Of a DNA stretch of 39,641 nucleotides, positions 26,297 to 34,882 are shown piece after piece. A program made the translations under genes and the position numbers. This DNA comes from Butyrivibrio sp. Its GTDB lineage: Bacteria > Bacillota > Clostridia > Lachnospirales > Lachnospiraceae. A model generated the notes under the pieces. That model saw only the letters and a program-made list of their open reading frames with translations. It was not told where the DNA came from and searched no databases. Position 1 is the stretch's first letter; every line of letters starts with the position of its first letter. The DNA is taken from the NCBI GenBank assembly GCA_015056495.1, contig SVGC01000033.1, forward strand, positions 1 to 39,641, given 5' to 3'.

Positions 26297-27235
26297 TTAA
26301 TATAATAGCATATTCTGTGCAATATCTATTTCACAATCAAACTTGTCTATCAATAATGACCCATCTACGGTTCTTACTACTAACTTTCCATCGAAGATAT
26401 CTACTACTTCACCTGGGGCGAAGGCTGAGAAATCGATCATTTCGTCGAATGGGTGAGCCTGCCATACTTTGACTTCGTGTTCGTTGCCATCTGCGTCCTT
26501 TACATAGCAAAGAGCGCCTGGGAATGGAGCGGCTACTCCTCTGATGAGGTTGTAGATGTTTCTTGTGCGATCGTGGAAGTCTATCTTGCCGTCGGCGGCT
26601 GTTCGCTTGTTGTACCAGGAATCGAAGTCCTTGGAATCTGTTCTGATCGGGATATCTCCGCCCTGAAGATAGCACTCTAAGAGCTTTTTGATCAGGTTCT
26701 TGGAACAGATCATGTTTTTGTACTGAGCAGTTCTGATATCATCGTGCTCATTTATTGAGAACATCTGTGTTGCAAAAACGTTTGGACTGTCAGCATGTTC
26801 ATCATATCTAAAGAGATTCAAGTTAAATCTTGTATCTCCAAGGATCATGGACCAGTTCAGTGGTGAACGACCTCTTCCAAATGGTAGGTAACCGCAGTTG
26901 CCGTGGAATCCGTAAATGCCCTTGGCAAATACGTCAAGTACTGACTTTGGTATAAGTCTCTGCCATCCCATGACGATTCCTATATCAAAGGTATTTTCAG
27001 ATATAAATTTCTGTGTCTTTTCATCAGTCAGGAAATAGCTGTCAGCCTCAAATACAGGTATTCCGTACTTATCTGTCAGAAATGACAAGCCTTTGAAGCC
27101 GGATACCTGATTCTTCTCAGTTATCTTTGGGGCAATTGTCATGACCAGATCAACGGGACATATTTCCTTTTGAATAAAATCAATTATGTTTTCTGAAGTA
27201 TCTTTTACTCCAAATACAACAACTTTGTAATGCAT
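26297..27235 (-). CDS. Formyltransferase-family protein, probable sugar N-formyltransferase
   Basis: A 312-residue protein with an N-terminal formyl_trans_N domain (about 1-180) and a C-terminal Fmt-like beta domain (about 210-300, containing IYNLIRGVAAPFPGALCYV). It would transfer formyl from N10-formyltetrahydrofolate to an amino sugar. The catalytic core reads GFHGNCGYLPFGRGRSPLNW at 109-128 and HADSPNVFAT at 147-156. His111 and Asp149 match the usual Asn-His-Asp triad, but the Asn two residues before His is Gly109; Asn113, two residues after it, might substitute. A housekeeping methionyl-tRNA formyltransferase is unlikely given this divergence and the glycan context. It lies 33 bases after a GT4 gene. 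Confidence 0.75.
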   Translation of the reverse strand: MHYKVVVFGVKDTSENIIDFIQKEICPVDLVMTIAPKITEKNQVSGFKGLSFLTDKYGIPVFEADSYFLTDEKTQKFISENTFDIGIVMGWQRLIPKSVLDVFAKGIYGFHGNCGYLPFGRGRSPLNWSMILGDTRFNLNLFRYDEHADSPNVFATQMFSINEHDDIRTAQYKNMICSKNLIKKLLECYLQGGDIPIRTDSKDFDSWYNKRTAADGKIDFHDRTRNIYNLIRGVAAPFPGALCYVKDADGNEHEVKVWQAHPFDEMIDFSAFAPGEVVDIFDGKLVVRTVDGSLLIDKFDCEIDIAQNMLLY

Positions 27236-27268
27236 ATCTATCCGTCCTTATCTCAAATAGCTTATTTT

Positions 27269-28459
27269 TTAAGCCAGCTTATTTAATATCTTCTGCAGAT
27301 CTTCTGCATACTTATCAGGAGTATATACGCAAGCTCTTGCTCTGGCAACATCGCTGTAATGCTGCATCTTTTCCTCAGAAGAAAGCATGTTTTCAATGGC
27401 ATGCGCCAAGGCTATATCGTCTGATGTGATATGACTGGCGTCAGTATCTTCAACCGGGCTCATATCTCTTACAAGTATGCCATAAGCTCCTTCAATATAT
27501 TCAGGCATAAGCTCTCTTGCGGTTCCTTTTTTCAGAAGCTCGTCCAGCTCATCTTCTGATAATACGATCTCTCTAGGTCCAGTCTTGCAATCTGCTGCCA
27601 CAACAGGCTTGCCAAGAGCCATTCCCTCTAAAAGCGCATTAGGGAAGCCTTCGTGATTGGATGCCAGGACATACATGTCACTTTTGGCAACATAGGCAAA
27701 AGGATTCTTTTTTACGCCTGTAAATGAGACCTTATCGCTTAATCCAAGCTTTTTAACAAGTTCTTTGTTTGCAGCATATTCACCTCTGCCTAATATCATA
27801 AGCCTTAAATCACTGTACTTTTTAGAAACTATTGAAAAAGCTTTTATAAGATGCCATATGCCTTTAATATAGTTATCTCTTGCCATGCAGGAAATAACTT
27901 TTGTCCCAGGTTCAAAAGGATAATCTGATATTTCTTCGGTTCCCAGCTTATCGATAGTCTCTATATCTGTCGGATTATAAATAAACTCTGTTTTGCTGAA
28001 TTTATAATCTTTCTCAAGAACTGCCATGATTTCTCGTGAGCATGATAATATCAAATCAGATTTGCGGGTATAGAGCCTTATATGTCTAGGCGCTTCCATA
28101 TCTGTGTAGCATCGCAGGCCTGTAACTGTCTTCTCATGAGCTTTTGACAGGGAATTGGCCAGATTAGCGGTATCTCCAAAGCTGTATGCTATATCTATTT
28201 TTCTCTTGTTCTTTATATTCCTTATTGCTATGGCACGTCTGATAAGATTGACTACTTTGCCAATCTTACTCTTCTGACTGGGTAGATTGATATTAACAAC
28301 ATCCACGCCAGTAACATCATAATTGGCATTCTTATCATCAAATATCAACAACGTTACATTAAAATAGTCCTGCATGAGTTTGGCTGTAATAGCTGCCACT
28401 CTTTCATATCCGCCTTGATGCAGTGTTGGAACTATTATCAATAAATTTTTCTTATCCAT
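27269..28459 (-). CDS. Family 4 glycosyltransferase (GT-B)
   Basis: A 396-residue GT4 enzyme. LLIIVPTLHQGGYERVAAITAKL opens the N-terminal domain; the C-terminal domain has VISCMARDNYIKGIWHLIKAF and the EX7E region SNHEGFPNALLEGMALGKPV followed by AADCKTGPREIV. An insertion of about 35 residues (ELDELLKKGTARELMPEYIEGAYG) separates this from the helical C-terminus and is longer than in the neighbouring GT4 proteins. The start ATG overlaps the upstream stop by one base (TAATG), so translation is coupled to the first gene of the operon. Substrate unknown. Confidence 0.88.
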   Translation of the reverse strand: MDKKNLLIIVPTLHQGGYERVAAITAKLMQDYFNVTLLIFDDKNANYDVTGVDVVNINLPSQKSKIGKVVNLIRRAIAIRNIKNKRKIDIAYSFGDTANLANSLSKAHEKTVTGLRCYTDMEAPRHIRLYTRKSDLILSCSREIMAVLEKDYKFSKTEFIYNPTDIETIDKLGTEEISDYPFEPGTKVISCMARDNYIKGIWHLIKAFSIVSKKYSDLRLMILGRGEYAANKELVKKLGLSDKVSFTGVKKNPFAYVAKSDMYVLASNHEGFPNALLEGMALGKPVVAADCKTGPREIVLSEDELDELLKKGTARELMPEYIEGAYGILVRDMSPVEDTDASHITSDDIALAHAIENMLSSEEKMQHYSDVARARACVYTPDKYAEDLQKILNKLA

Positions 28460-29739
28460 TAGTTTTTAAAACTCCCATGTAAATAGAAATAGCTCATTCT
28501 TTCACTTTGAGTCTTAGCATCAAAACCTTTTTCAGTCAGTATGCTTGCATATTTTGGTGTATCTGCCTCTCTATCATTCCCAGCATCAATATCCTGCAAT
28601 ATTTTATCAGCCCACTCTGAAGCATCCCTATCTAAGCTCATACAACTGACGAGGTCTGTCAGGTGCACTTCCCGAGTTATCGTATCGGATATAAGACATT
28701 TAAGGCATGCTGCCTGAGCTTCAACAACTGTTCCTGGAAGCCCTTCATAAAAAGATGGAAAAAGGAAATAATCCATTGCCCTGTAATAATCTGCAGCATT
28801 TGACTTCAATCCGAGAAACATGACATTATCATTTATTCCCAGATCCATGACCTGCTGTTTTACTTTTTCTGTTAAATCACCTTTTCCAATTAAAATAAGC
28901 TTCATCTTTTTGTCAGTCTTACTCAAAAGGCTTGTAAAAATTCTAATAAGAAATTCGTGATTTTTCTGGTAATCAAATCTTCCGATATGTCCAATTACAA
29001 CAGTATCTTCATCTACACCTAATTCTTTTCTGATCTTGTCTCTAATAGCATTATCATATTTGAATTTGGCAACATCTATAGCATTAGGGATAGTAGTTAC
29101 ATATCCTTTATCAAACAATCTGTCTCCAAATACTGCTCTTCCTGCTATTTCTGAACAGGTAAAATAAAAATCAGCTGTACCTTTCTTTTTTAAAGGAAGT
29201 CTGAAAAAATTTGTGGCCAGTCCCTTTATTCCCGGTTCAGTTCCTGCATTTCTGGAATGAGCGATCGTTATCTTTGCAATGCCTTTTTTCTTGGCTATTG
29301 GAAGATAAATTGCTGCTGTACTAGTCATATGCCCATGTACAACATCCCACTTTCCCTTATTGTCAGTGAATAATCTTTCTATAGCTTTTTTATACTCTAT
29401 AAAATTTTTTCCTTCAAATCTTGGCACCACATAGATATTGCCGCCAAGCCTTCTGATCTCGTCATCATAATAGTCAGGCTCTCTTACCGCCATCAGCTCA
29501 TCTGACGTTGGACACTTCTTCCCTGTCTTTTTTGCAGATGCATGTACCAAAAAATCAAACTGTACCTTGGATCTGTCCATATTTCTGTACATATCCATGA
29601 TGCGGCTCTCTGCTCCACCAAGTCCCACTCTTCCAAATACGTGAAGAACGCGGATTGGTGCCTGTACCTTGTCTATCTGTGTATTGCTTATTTGTGTACT
29701 TTTTATCTGTGCAATATTTTTATCTTCTGCTTCCAGCAT
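28459..29739 (-). CDS. Family 4 glycosyltransferase (GT-B), first gene of the minus-strand operon
   Basis: A 426-residue GT4 enzyme with a 28-residue polar leader before IRVLHVFGRVGLGGAESRIM. A family insertion, KKTGKKCPTSDELMAVREPDYYD, follows the first helix; it is common in EpsF/CapM-like GT4 enzymes. The donor domain has VVIGHIGRFDYQKNHEFLI and FLFPSFYEGLPGTVVEAQAA, the EX7E region. As first gene behind the extended -10 promoter it could be an early transferase, but no polyprenyl-phosphate initiating enzyme is encoded in the window, so the initiating step must lie elsewhere. A single-base stop/start overlap couples it to the next GT4 gene. Confidence 0.88.
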   Translation of the reverse strand: MLEAEDKNIAQIKSTQISNTQIDKVQAPIRVLHVFGRVGLGGAESRIMDMYRNMDRSKVQFDFLVHASAKKTGKKCPTSDELMAVREPDYYDDEIRRLGGNIYVVPRFEGKNFIEYKKAIERLFTDNKGKWDVVHGHMTSTAAIYLPIAKKKGIAKITIAHSRNAGTEPGIKGLATNFFRLPLKKKGTADFYFTCSEIAGRAVFGDRLFDKGYVTTIPNAIDVAKFKYDNAIRDKIRKELGVDEDTVVIGHIGRFDYQKNHEFLIRIFTSLLSKTDKKMKLILIGKGDLTEKVKQQVMDLGINDNVMFLGLKSNAADYYRAMDYFLFPSFYEGLPGTVVEAQAACLKCLISDTITREVHLTDLVSCMSLDRDASEWADKILQDIDAGNDREADTPKYASILTEKGFDAKTQSERMSYFYLHGSFKN

Positions 29740-29777
29740 AAAGTCTCTCTCTTTGCTTAATTACATAAAAAACCATG

Positions 29778-29790
29778 TTATAGTATAGCA
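29778..29790 (-). promoter_or_regulatory. Candidate extended -10 promoter of the minus-strand glycan operon
   Basis: Read on the minus strand, these bases are TGCTATACTATAA, with TGcTATACT as an extended -10 about 45 bases before the first start codon. The same 13-base word occurs at 101-113 before the flippase gene. A TTGAAG 16 bases upstream of the adjacent TATAAC gives an alternative reading. It would drive about 28 kb of minus-strand genes. Confidence 0.45.
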
Positions 29791-29822
29791 CAATCGGTCT
29801 TCAATAGCGAATTTGACTATAT

Positions 29823-29883
29823 GATGTAATGCCAGATTACATCTCGGCATTTTATTTTAATATTTAGGTTACCATGTTAGAAT
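29823..29883 (+). promoter_or_regulatory. Candidate promoter and operator of the FkbH-ACP-epimerase operon
   Basis: GATGTAAT (29823-29830) and ATTACATC (29836-29843) form a perfect 8-bp inverted repeat with a five-base centre, in the divergent intergenic region, suggestive of a regulator site. An extended -10, TGtTAGAAT, lies at 29875-29883, about 40 bases before the plus-strand start codon. The -35 region is weak (TTTTAA, 17 bases upstream). All of this is pattern reading. Confidence 0.35.
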
Positions 29884-29925
29884 ATATGTGTTATTTGATT
29901 ACAACCAAATGAAAGGTACAAAAAT

Positions 29926-31710
29926 ATGAAAGAACTGGAATACCCTTTTGACAGTAGTCTGGTATTAAGTAAATATAAAAGATTAAAGAGAACCCTATTA
30001 GAGGATGGAGCTACAAGGATAAAAAAGAAAGTCGCTGTCCTCGGCGGATCTACGACCCACGATATCATCAGATCAATGGAGCTGTTCCTGTTAAACTACG
30101 GAATAGAGCCTGAATTCTACGAATCAGAATACGGACAATACTGGCAGGACGCTATGTTCCCGGGACCGGAACTTAGCGAATTCAAGCCTGATATAGTCTA
30201 CATCCACACATCTATCAGGAATATCACTAATGCTCCTGATATATCTGATACTACAGAATCAGCTTCCGCAAAGCTTGATAGCGAATACGAGCACTTCAAA
30301 GTCATGTGGGACAAGCTCTACAGCCTGTATGACTGCCCTATAATCCAGGACAATTTTGAATATCCATCCTGGAGACTGCTTGGAAATAGAGATTCCTACG
30401 ATCATAGAGGCATGGTCAATTTCGTATCCAAGCTGAATCTCAAGTTCGCAGAATATGCTGAGAACCATGAAAGCTTTTATATCAGCGATGTCAATTATCT
30501 CTCATCCTGCTATGGTCTTGATAAATGGGCTGATACACTCTATTGGCACATGTACAAATATTCACTGTGCTTTGATGCAATTCCATACCTTGGATTTAAC
30601 GTAGCAAATATTATCAAATCCATTTATGGAAAAAATAAGAAGAGCCTTGTTCTCGATATGGACAACACCCTCTGGGGCGGTATCATTGGCGATGACGGTG
30701 TTGAAGGAATCGAAATCGGACAGGAAACCAATCTTGGTCAGGTGTACGCTGAGTTCCAGAGTTATGTAAAAAAACAAAAAGACATCGGTGTCATCTTAAA
30801 TGTTGCTTCCAAAAACGAAGAAGAGAATGCTCTTGCAGGCCTTGAGCATCCTGATAGCATCCTGAAAAAAGATGATTTCATCTACATCAAAGCCAACTGG
30901 GAGCCTAAGAGCGAGAACATAAAGGCTATCGCACAAGGAATGAACATCCTTCCGGATAGCATGGTATTTATTGATGACAATCCAATGGAAAGAGATATTG
31001 TCTACACTCAGGTACCTGGCGTTCAGACTCCAGACATTGGAAAGCCTGAGAATTACATTAAAGTCATCGACCACGCAGGCTTTTTTGAAGTAACTAACCT
31101 TTCAGAGGATGATAAAAAACGTAGTGAGATGTACAAAGCTAATCTCCAGCGTGAGCAGGCTCAGAACTCTTTTGCAGACTACGGAGAATACTTAAAGTCA
31201 CTTGATATGCATGCTGTTATAAAGCCATTTGAAGAACTGTATTATCCTCGTATCTCTCAGTTGACTAACAAGAGTAACCAGTTCAACCTGACTACCAAGC
31301 GTTATACTCAGGATGACATTGCAAAAGCCGCTACAGATACTAATAACATCACTCTCTACGGTCGTCTTGAGGATAAATTTGGTGATAACGGTATCGTATC
31401 ACTTCTTGTAGGTCACAAGGATGGAAATGCGCTCCACATGGATCTCTGGCTCATGAGCTGCCGCGTACTTAAGAGAGATATGGAATATGCCATGATGGAT
31501 TCGCTGGTAGCTGAATGCAAGAAACAGGGCATCTGTGAGATATATGGGTATTACTATCCTACTGCAAAAAATAAGATGGTTGAAAACTTCTACGGCCTGC
31601 AGGGATTTGAAAAAATAGCTGAGGATGATGGTAATACAACCTGGAAGTTTGTGATCACTGATGATTATGTTAATAAGAATAATGCGATTGAAGTTGAAAA
31701 CAATCAATAA
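29926..31710 (+). CDS. FkbH-like HAD-IIIC phosphatase with C-terminal GNAT domain
   Basis: A 594-residue three-part protein. Residues 1-235 form an N-terminal domain with a Rossmann/SGNH-like start (VAVLGGSTTHDI). The HAD domain (about 238-380) has motif I LDMDNTLWGG at 243-252 with nucleophile D244 and D246, NVASKNEEE near 292, and FIDDNPMERD at 348-357. The C-terminal 150 residues (RISQLTNKSNQFNLTTKRYT onward) resemble the acyltransferase-like domain of FkbH. FkbH-type proteins take 1,3-bisphosphoglycerate, remove a phosphate and load glyceryl onto a carrier protein. The next gene is an acyl carrier protein, which supports that role. AAAGG precedes the ATG by nine bases. Confidence 0.88.
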   Translation: MKELEYPFDSSLVLSKYKRLKRTLLEDGATRIKKKVAVLGGSTTHDIIRSMELFLLNYGIEPEFYESEYGQYWQDAMFPGPELSEFKPDIVYIHTSIRNITNAPDISDTTESASAKLDSEYEHFKVMWDKLYSLYDCPIIQDNFEYPSWRLLGNRDSYDHRGMVNFVSKLNLKFAEYAENHESFYISDVNYLSSCYGLDKWADTLYWHMYKYSLCFDAIPYLGFNVANIIKSIYGKNKKSLVLDMDNTLWGGIIGDDGVEGIEIGQETNLGQVYAEFQSYVKKQKDIGVILNVASKNEEENALAGLEHPDSILKKDDFIYIKANWEPKSENIKAIAQGMNILPDSMVFIDDNPMERDIVYTQVPGVQTPDIGKPENYIKVIDHAGFFEVTNLSEDDKKRSEMYKANLQREQAQNSFADYGEYLKSLDMHAVIKPFEELYYPRISQLTNKSNQFNLTTKRYTQDDIAKAATDTNNITLYGRLEDKFGDNGIVSLLVGHKDGNALHMDLWLMSCRVLKRDMEYAMMDSLVAECKKQGICEIYGYYYPTAKNKMVENFYGLQGFEKIAEDDGNTTWKFVITDDYVNKNNAIEVENNQ

Positions 31711-31794
31711 TTTGACTTTCTAGCGATTATGAAGTAAAAAATTATAGTAATCAAATTTATACTATTGGTAGAGAATAAACAAAAGAGGTTATAT

Positions 31795-32037
31795 ATGACA
31801 AGAGAAGAATTATTTGAACAGTTAAACGAAGTATTTCAGGATGTTTTCGACGACGATAGCATCACTGTAGATGAAACAACAACAGCTAATGATATTGATG
31901 ACTGGGATTCACTTGAGCACATCAATCTCATCAACGCGGTTGAGCAGAAATTTGGTATTAAATTTGATATGGGTCAGATTGTAACAATGAAAAATGTTGG
32001 CGAAATGGCTAATATCATTGCAAGTCAGCTTCAGTAA
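31795..32037 (+). CDS. Stand-alone acyl carrier protein
   Basis: An 80-residue acidic helical protein with the phosphopantetheine site DDWDSLEHI, Ser39 being the attachment residue, and the later KFGIKFDMGQI helix III region. The ATG at 31795 is preferred because GAGG lies six bases upstream; a TTG ten codons earlier is unlikely. It differs from fatty-acid ACP, having the DWDSL form seen in carrier proteins of specialised pathways and of DltC-like partners. It lies between the FkbH-like gene and the epimerase, so it probably carries the acyl group made by the FkbH-like protein. Confidence 0.9.
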   Translation: MTREELFEQLNEVFQDVFDDDSITVDETTTANDIDDWDSLEHINLINAVEQKFGIKFDMGQIVTMKNVGEMANIIASQLQ

Positions 32038-32054
32038 GATAGGGGACATAAAAA

Positions 32055-33029
32055 ATGAGCTTTGAACAATTAAAATTTCCTGAAGATAGTGTATTTCTTG
32101 TAACAGGAGGTGCTGGTTTCATTGGTTCCAACCTTTGCGAAGCGCTCCTTAATAAAGGTCATAAGGTAAGATGTCTTGATAACCTTTCAACAGGCCACAT
32201 TGAGAACATTCAGCCTTTCATGTCCAATCCTAACTTTACTTTTATCGAAGGTGATATCAGAGACCTTGATACTTGTATGAAAGCTACAGAAAGCGTTACA
32301 TATGTAATGAACCAGGCTGCATGGGGATCTGTTCCACGTAGTATTGAAATGCCTCTTTTGTATGAAGAGATCAATATCCGTGGTACTCTTAACATGATGG
32401 AAGCTTCAAGACAGAATGGCGTTAAGAAGTTCGTCTATGCTTCAAGTTCTTCTGTATATGGCGATTCAACTAAGCTTCCTAAGCAGGAAGGTAATGAAGG
32501 TAACGTACTGTCCCCATATGCTCTTACAAAAAGATGCGATGAAGAGTATGGTAAGTTATACAAAAAACTGTATAACCTTGATACTTATGGACTTCGTTAT
32601 TTCAATGTATTTGGGCGCAGACAGGATCCTAACGGTGCTTATGCAGCTGTTATTCCTAAGTTCCTTAAGATGCTCCTTAATGGCGAAACACCTACAATTA
32701 ATGGTGATGGACGTCAGTCAAGAGACTTCACTTATATTGATAACGTTATCGAAGGTAACATGAGAGCTTGCCTTGCACCTTCTGAAGCAGCCGGAACAGC
32801 TTATAATATCGGTGCTGGCGGAAGAGAATATCTTATCGATGTATACAACTCATTATGTGATGCTCTTGGAATAAAAGTAGATCCTATCTTTGGACCACCA
32901 AGAGCTGGAGATATCAGAGATTCCAATGCTGACATCAGTAAGGCTAGAAACAACCTTGGCTATGACCCATCCTATGATTTCAAGGCTGGAATCAAACTTG
33001 CAATTGATTGGTATAAAGAGAATTTATAA
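32055..33029 (+). CDS. NAD-dependent UDP-N-acetylhexosamine 4-epimerase (WbpP/TviC-like)
   Basis: An extended short-chain dehydrogenase of 324 residues. TGGAGFIGSN at 17-26 binds NAD, YASSSSVYGDS at 128-138 holds the catalytic Ser/Thr region and SPYALTKRCDEEY at 153-165 has the Tyr155-x3-Lys159 pair. NQAAWGSVPRSIEMPLLY at 86-103 matches the QAAxGSVPRS element typical of the WbpP/TviC group acting on UDP-GlcNAc/GalNAc or their uronic acids. AGGGGA eight bases before the ATG supports the start. Together with the UDP-HexNAc 6-dehydrogenase at the right end it would give UDP-GalNAcA. It is the last gene of its operon, followed by a terminator. Confidence 0.88.
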   Translation: MSFEQLKFPEDSVFLVTGGAGFIGSNLCEALLNKGHKVRCLDNLSTGHIENIQPFMSNPNFTFIEGDIRDLDTCMKATESVTYVMNQAAWGSVPRSIEMPLLYEEINIRGTLNMMEASRQNGVKKFVYASSSSVYGDSTKLPKQEGNEGNVLSPYALTKRCDEEYGKLYKKLYNLDTYGLRYFNVFGRRQDPNGAYAAVIPKFLKMLLNGETPTINGDGRQSRDFTYIDNVIEGNMRACLAPSEAAGTAYNIGAGGREYLIDVYNSLCDALGIKVDPIFGPPRAGDIRDSNADISKARNNLGYDPSYDFKAGIKLAIDWYKENL

Positions 33030-33060
33030 TAATCTCAAAAAAGGGTTTTCACCCATGATA

Positions 33061-33104
33061 ATGCCCATCATTTATGTTAAATTTAACTAAATGGTGGGCA
33101 TTTT
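33061..33104 (+). terminator. Rho-independent terminator after the epimerase gene
   Basis: ATGCCCATCATTTA (33061-33074) pairs with TAAATGGTGGGCAT (33088-33101) with a single G-T-type mismatch, then TTTT follows. It lies 31 bases after the epimerase stop and fits termination of the plus-strand operon. Confidence 0.75.
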
Positions 33105-33106
33105 AT

Positions 33107-33216
33107 AAAATATGTTATTAATGACATATTTTCGCTTATAAAGACAACATGCTGTGAGTGTATGAACTTTTATAAATTGAAAAAATCCAATAACTTCATT
33201 TTCGCATACGAAAATG
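33107..33216. repeat. Two further hairpins between convergent genes
   Basis: AAAATATGT (33107-33115) pairs with ACATATTTT (33124-33132), and CATTTTCG (33197-33204) pairs with CGAAAATG (33209-33216) around a four-base loop. They lie between the convergent epimerase and ATPase-like genes, where terminators are expected. On the minus strand the second stem is followed after about ten bases by a T-rich run, so it may end the ATPase-like transcript. Confidence 0.4.
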
Positions 33217-33234
33217 CGCTCTAGTTTCAATACA

Positions 33235-34821
33235 CTACATATGCACTTTCTCAATCTTACAACTATGAATCTTCTTATCAGCATCATAGCTGATTCCTAC
33301 CTTAACAATCTCACCTACATAGCCAGACAATGCTGTTTCGTATTTCCTATCATTAATCTGATCCATGGCTCCGTTTTCATCCTTATCCCATTTAAGTTCA
33401 ATTATTATAGCAGGGTAAGCTGTATTCTTTTTGGGAACAAAAACCACATCCGCTAGTCCTTTACCAGTTGGAAGTTCCTCTATTTTCATAAATCTGTCGA
33501 CGCATACGATATATGCAAACTTAACCGCATATCTAAGAGCTTGCTCATTATTATAATATTGTGGAGCATAGTTAGATTCTCTTACATTTTCAATTGCCTT
33601 AGCAACTGCTTTTTCGTTTCCAGCCAGCGTATCAGATAATAGTTTTTCTGACATTGATATAAGTTTAATAAGCTTGGTATGTTTTGGATTATCTAAAATA
33701 TCAGTAAATTCCTGCTTTACCTCTTCATTTGGAATTCTAACAGTCTGACTGTTTTTATCATAAGACAAATAACCTAAATGAATCAAAAGCGTTAACACAT
33801 CTTCTTTTGACGAAAAAGATTCAAAGTCATTTTTGAAATTTCTGGTATTTACTCTTAAATGCTCACCAGATAGTAATTTTAGAATATCGGCCTGCAGTCC
33901 TTCTTCGTCCATATTTATGTATGTAATCAGATTCTCGGCAGCTGATGTTTTTCTCCAATGAGAAGAATAATCTCCGGATTTAACTGCCTCCATTACAGAA
34001 TAAGGATTGTATATGGCACCAATCGTGTCAAAGTCATACCCATCATACCATTTTTTAATCAACGACGAATCTCTTCCATATTTTTCACTTAATGTAAGCA
34101 CTTCTTGTTCAGTAAATCCGGTAAATCTTGTAAATGGACCAGGGTCTAGAATTGTAAACTCTTCAAAATCAGATACAGCTGACTCTGAACCATCTTTTTT
34201 TATCGGAAGTATTCCTGTCATGTATGCTGCAGCAACTACCTTAGGAGTAAAATTCCTGTTTTTAAACCATTCTCTGAGCAGATCAAGATATGACTGTTGT
34301 GTATCATTGTCCTCTTTAGCTTCTCTAATAACTGCATCCCACTCATCTATTACAAAGACAAATTCTCTCTTAGTGATGTCCACGCATTTTTTAATACAAT
34401 CAGAGATATCCAAAACTTCTTTTAGTTCAGGGTATTCGGATACAATTTCTTCTCTAATTCCGGCAGTAATAAAGTCTACTAGAGAATGAATACTCTTCTC
34501 TTTTCTCTTAAGAGCAGATATAGCAGCTGCCATATCCAAAGAGATGACATTGTATTTATTTAAATGAGATTTAAAACTCTCACAATCTGCTATTTCAAGG
34601 CCATCAAATAACGCACGAGAGTCGCATGCACATGAATAATAGGCACATAACATATCCGCAGCAAAAGACTTTCCAAATCTTCGAGGACGACTTATACATA
34701 CCAGTTTATCAGTTGTATTGATCCTATCATTCATCAAACTAATAAGCCCAGTCTTATCTACATAATTTCCATTTACTATTTCTTTAAAGCCGTCATTTGC
34801 TGGATTAAAATATACGCCCAT
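33235..34821 (-). CDS. AAA-ATPase-like protein with C-terminal PD-(D/E)XK nuclease-like domain
   Basis: A 528-residue protein of the AAA-ATPase_like/PDDEXK_9 family that is multi-copy in many Clostridia and Bacteroidetes. Its N-terminus reads FNPANDGFKEIVNGNYVDKT, then the P-loop-like SRPRRFGKSFAADMLCAYY (about 43-61), and FVFVIDEWDAVIRE near 155 as Walker B. The last 100 residues have TGKGLADVVFVPK, IIIELKWD and AMDQINDRKY, the D...ExK core of the nuclease-like fold. GGGAGGT lies ten bases upstream of the ATG. It has its own promoter, points opposite to the epimerase operon and has no evident role in glycan synthesis. Cellular role is unknown; defence or mobile-element ancestry has been suggested for the family. 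Confidence 0.85.
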   Translation of the reverse strand: MGVYFNPANDGFKEIVNGNYVDKTGLISLMNDRINTTDKLVCISRPRRFGKSFAADMLCAYYSCACDSRALFDGLEIADCESFKSHLNKYNVISLDMAAAISALKRKEKSIHSLVDFITAGIREEIVSEYPELKEVLDISDCIKKCVDITKREFVFVIDEWDAVIREAKEDNDTQQSYLDLLREWFKNRNFTPKVVAAAYMTGILPIKKDGSESAVSDFEEFTILDPGPFTRFTGFTEQEVLTLSEKYGRDSSLIKKWYDGYDFDTIGAIYNPYSVMEAVKSGDYSSHWRKTSAAENLITYINMDEEGLQADILKLLSGEHLRVNTRNFKNDFESFSSKEDVLTLLIHLGYLSYDKNSQTVRIPNEEVKQEFTDILDNPKHTKLIKLISMSEKLLSDTLAGNEKAVAKAIENVRESNYAPQYYNNEQALRYAVKFAYIVCVDRFMKIEELPTGKGLADVVFVPKKNTAYPAIIIELKWDKDENGAMDQINDRKYETALSGYVGEIVKVGISYDADKKIHSCKIEKVHM

Positions 34822-34850
34822 TAAACTATTACACCTCCCATCTATAAATA

Positions 34851-34876
34851 ATTATATCATTTTAATCATATGATTA
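34851..34876 (-). promoter_or_regulatory. Extended -10 promoter with palindrome before the ATPase-like gene
   Basis: On the minus strand TGaTATAAT (34851-34859) is a near-consensus extended -10 about 30 bases before the start codon. Just upstream, TAATCATATGATTA (34863-34876) is a perfect 14-base palindrome in the spacer to -35 region, a plausible repressor site. The promoter lies within 32 bases of the stop of the preceding SGNH gene, so the ATPase-like gene is probably expressed independently. Confidence 0.5.
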
Positions 34877-34882
34877 TGATAA

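Noticed and set aside
26297..27235. Housekeeping methionyl-tRNA formyltransferase
   Set aside because: The catalytic core is strongly divergent, the gene is embedded among glycosyltransferases, and the usual def/rsmB neighbours are absent.
34007..34489. 160-codon open frame on the plus strand
   Set aside because: Antisense to the ATPase-like gene; serine-rich low-complexity translation typical of a shadow.
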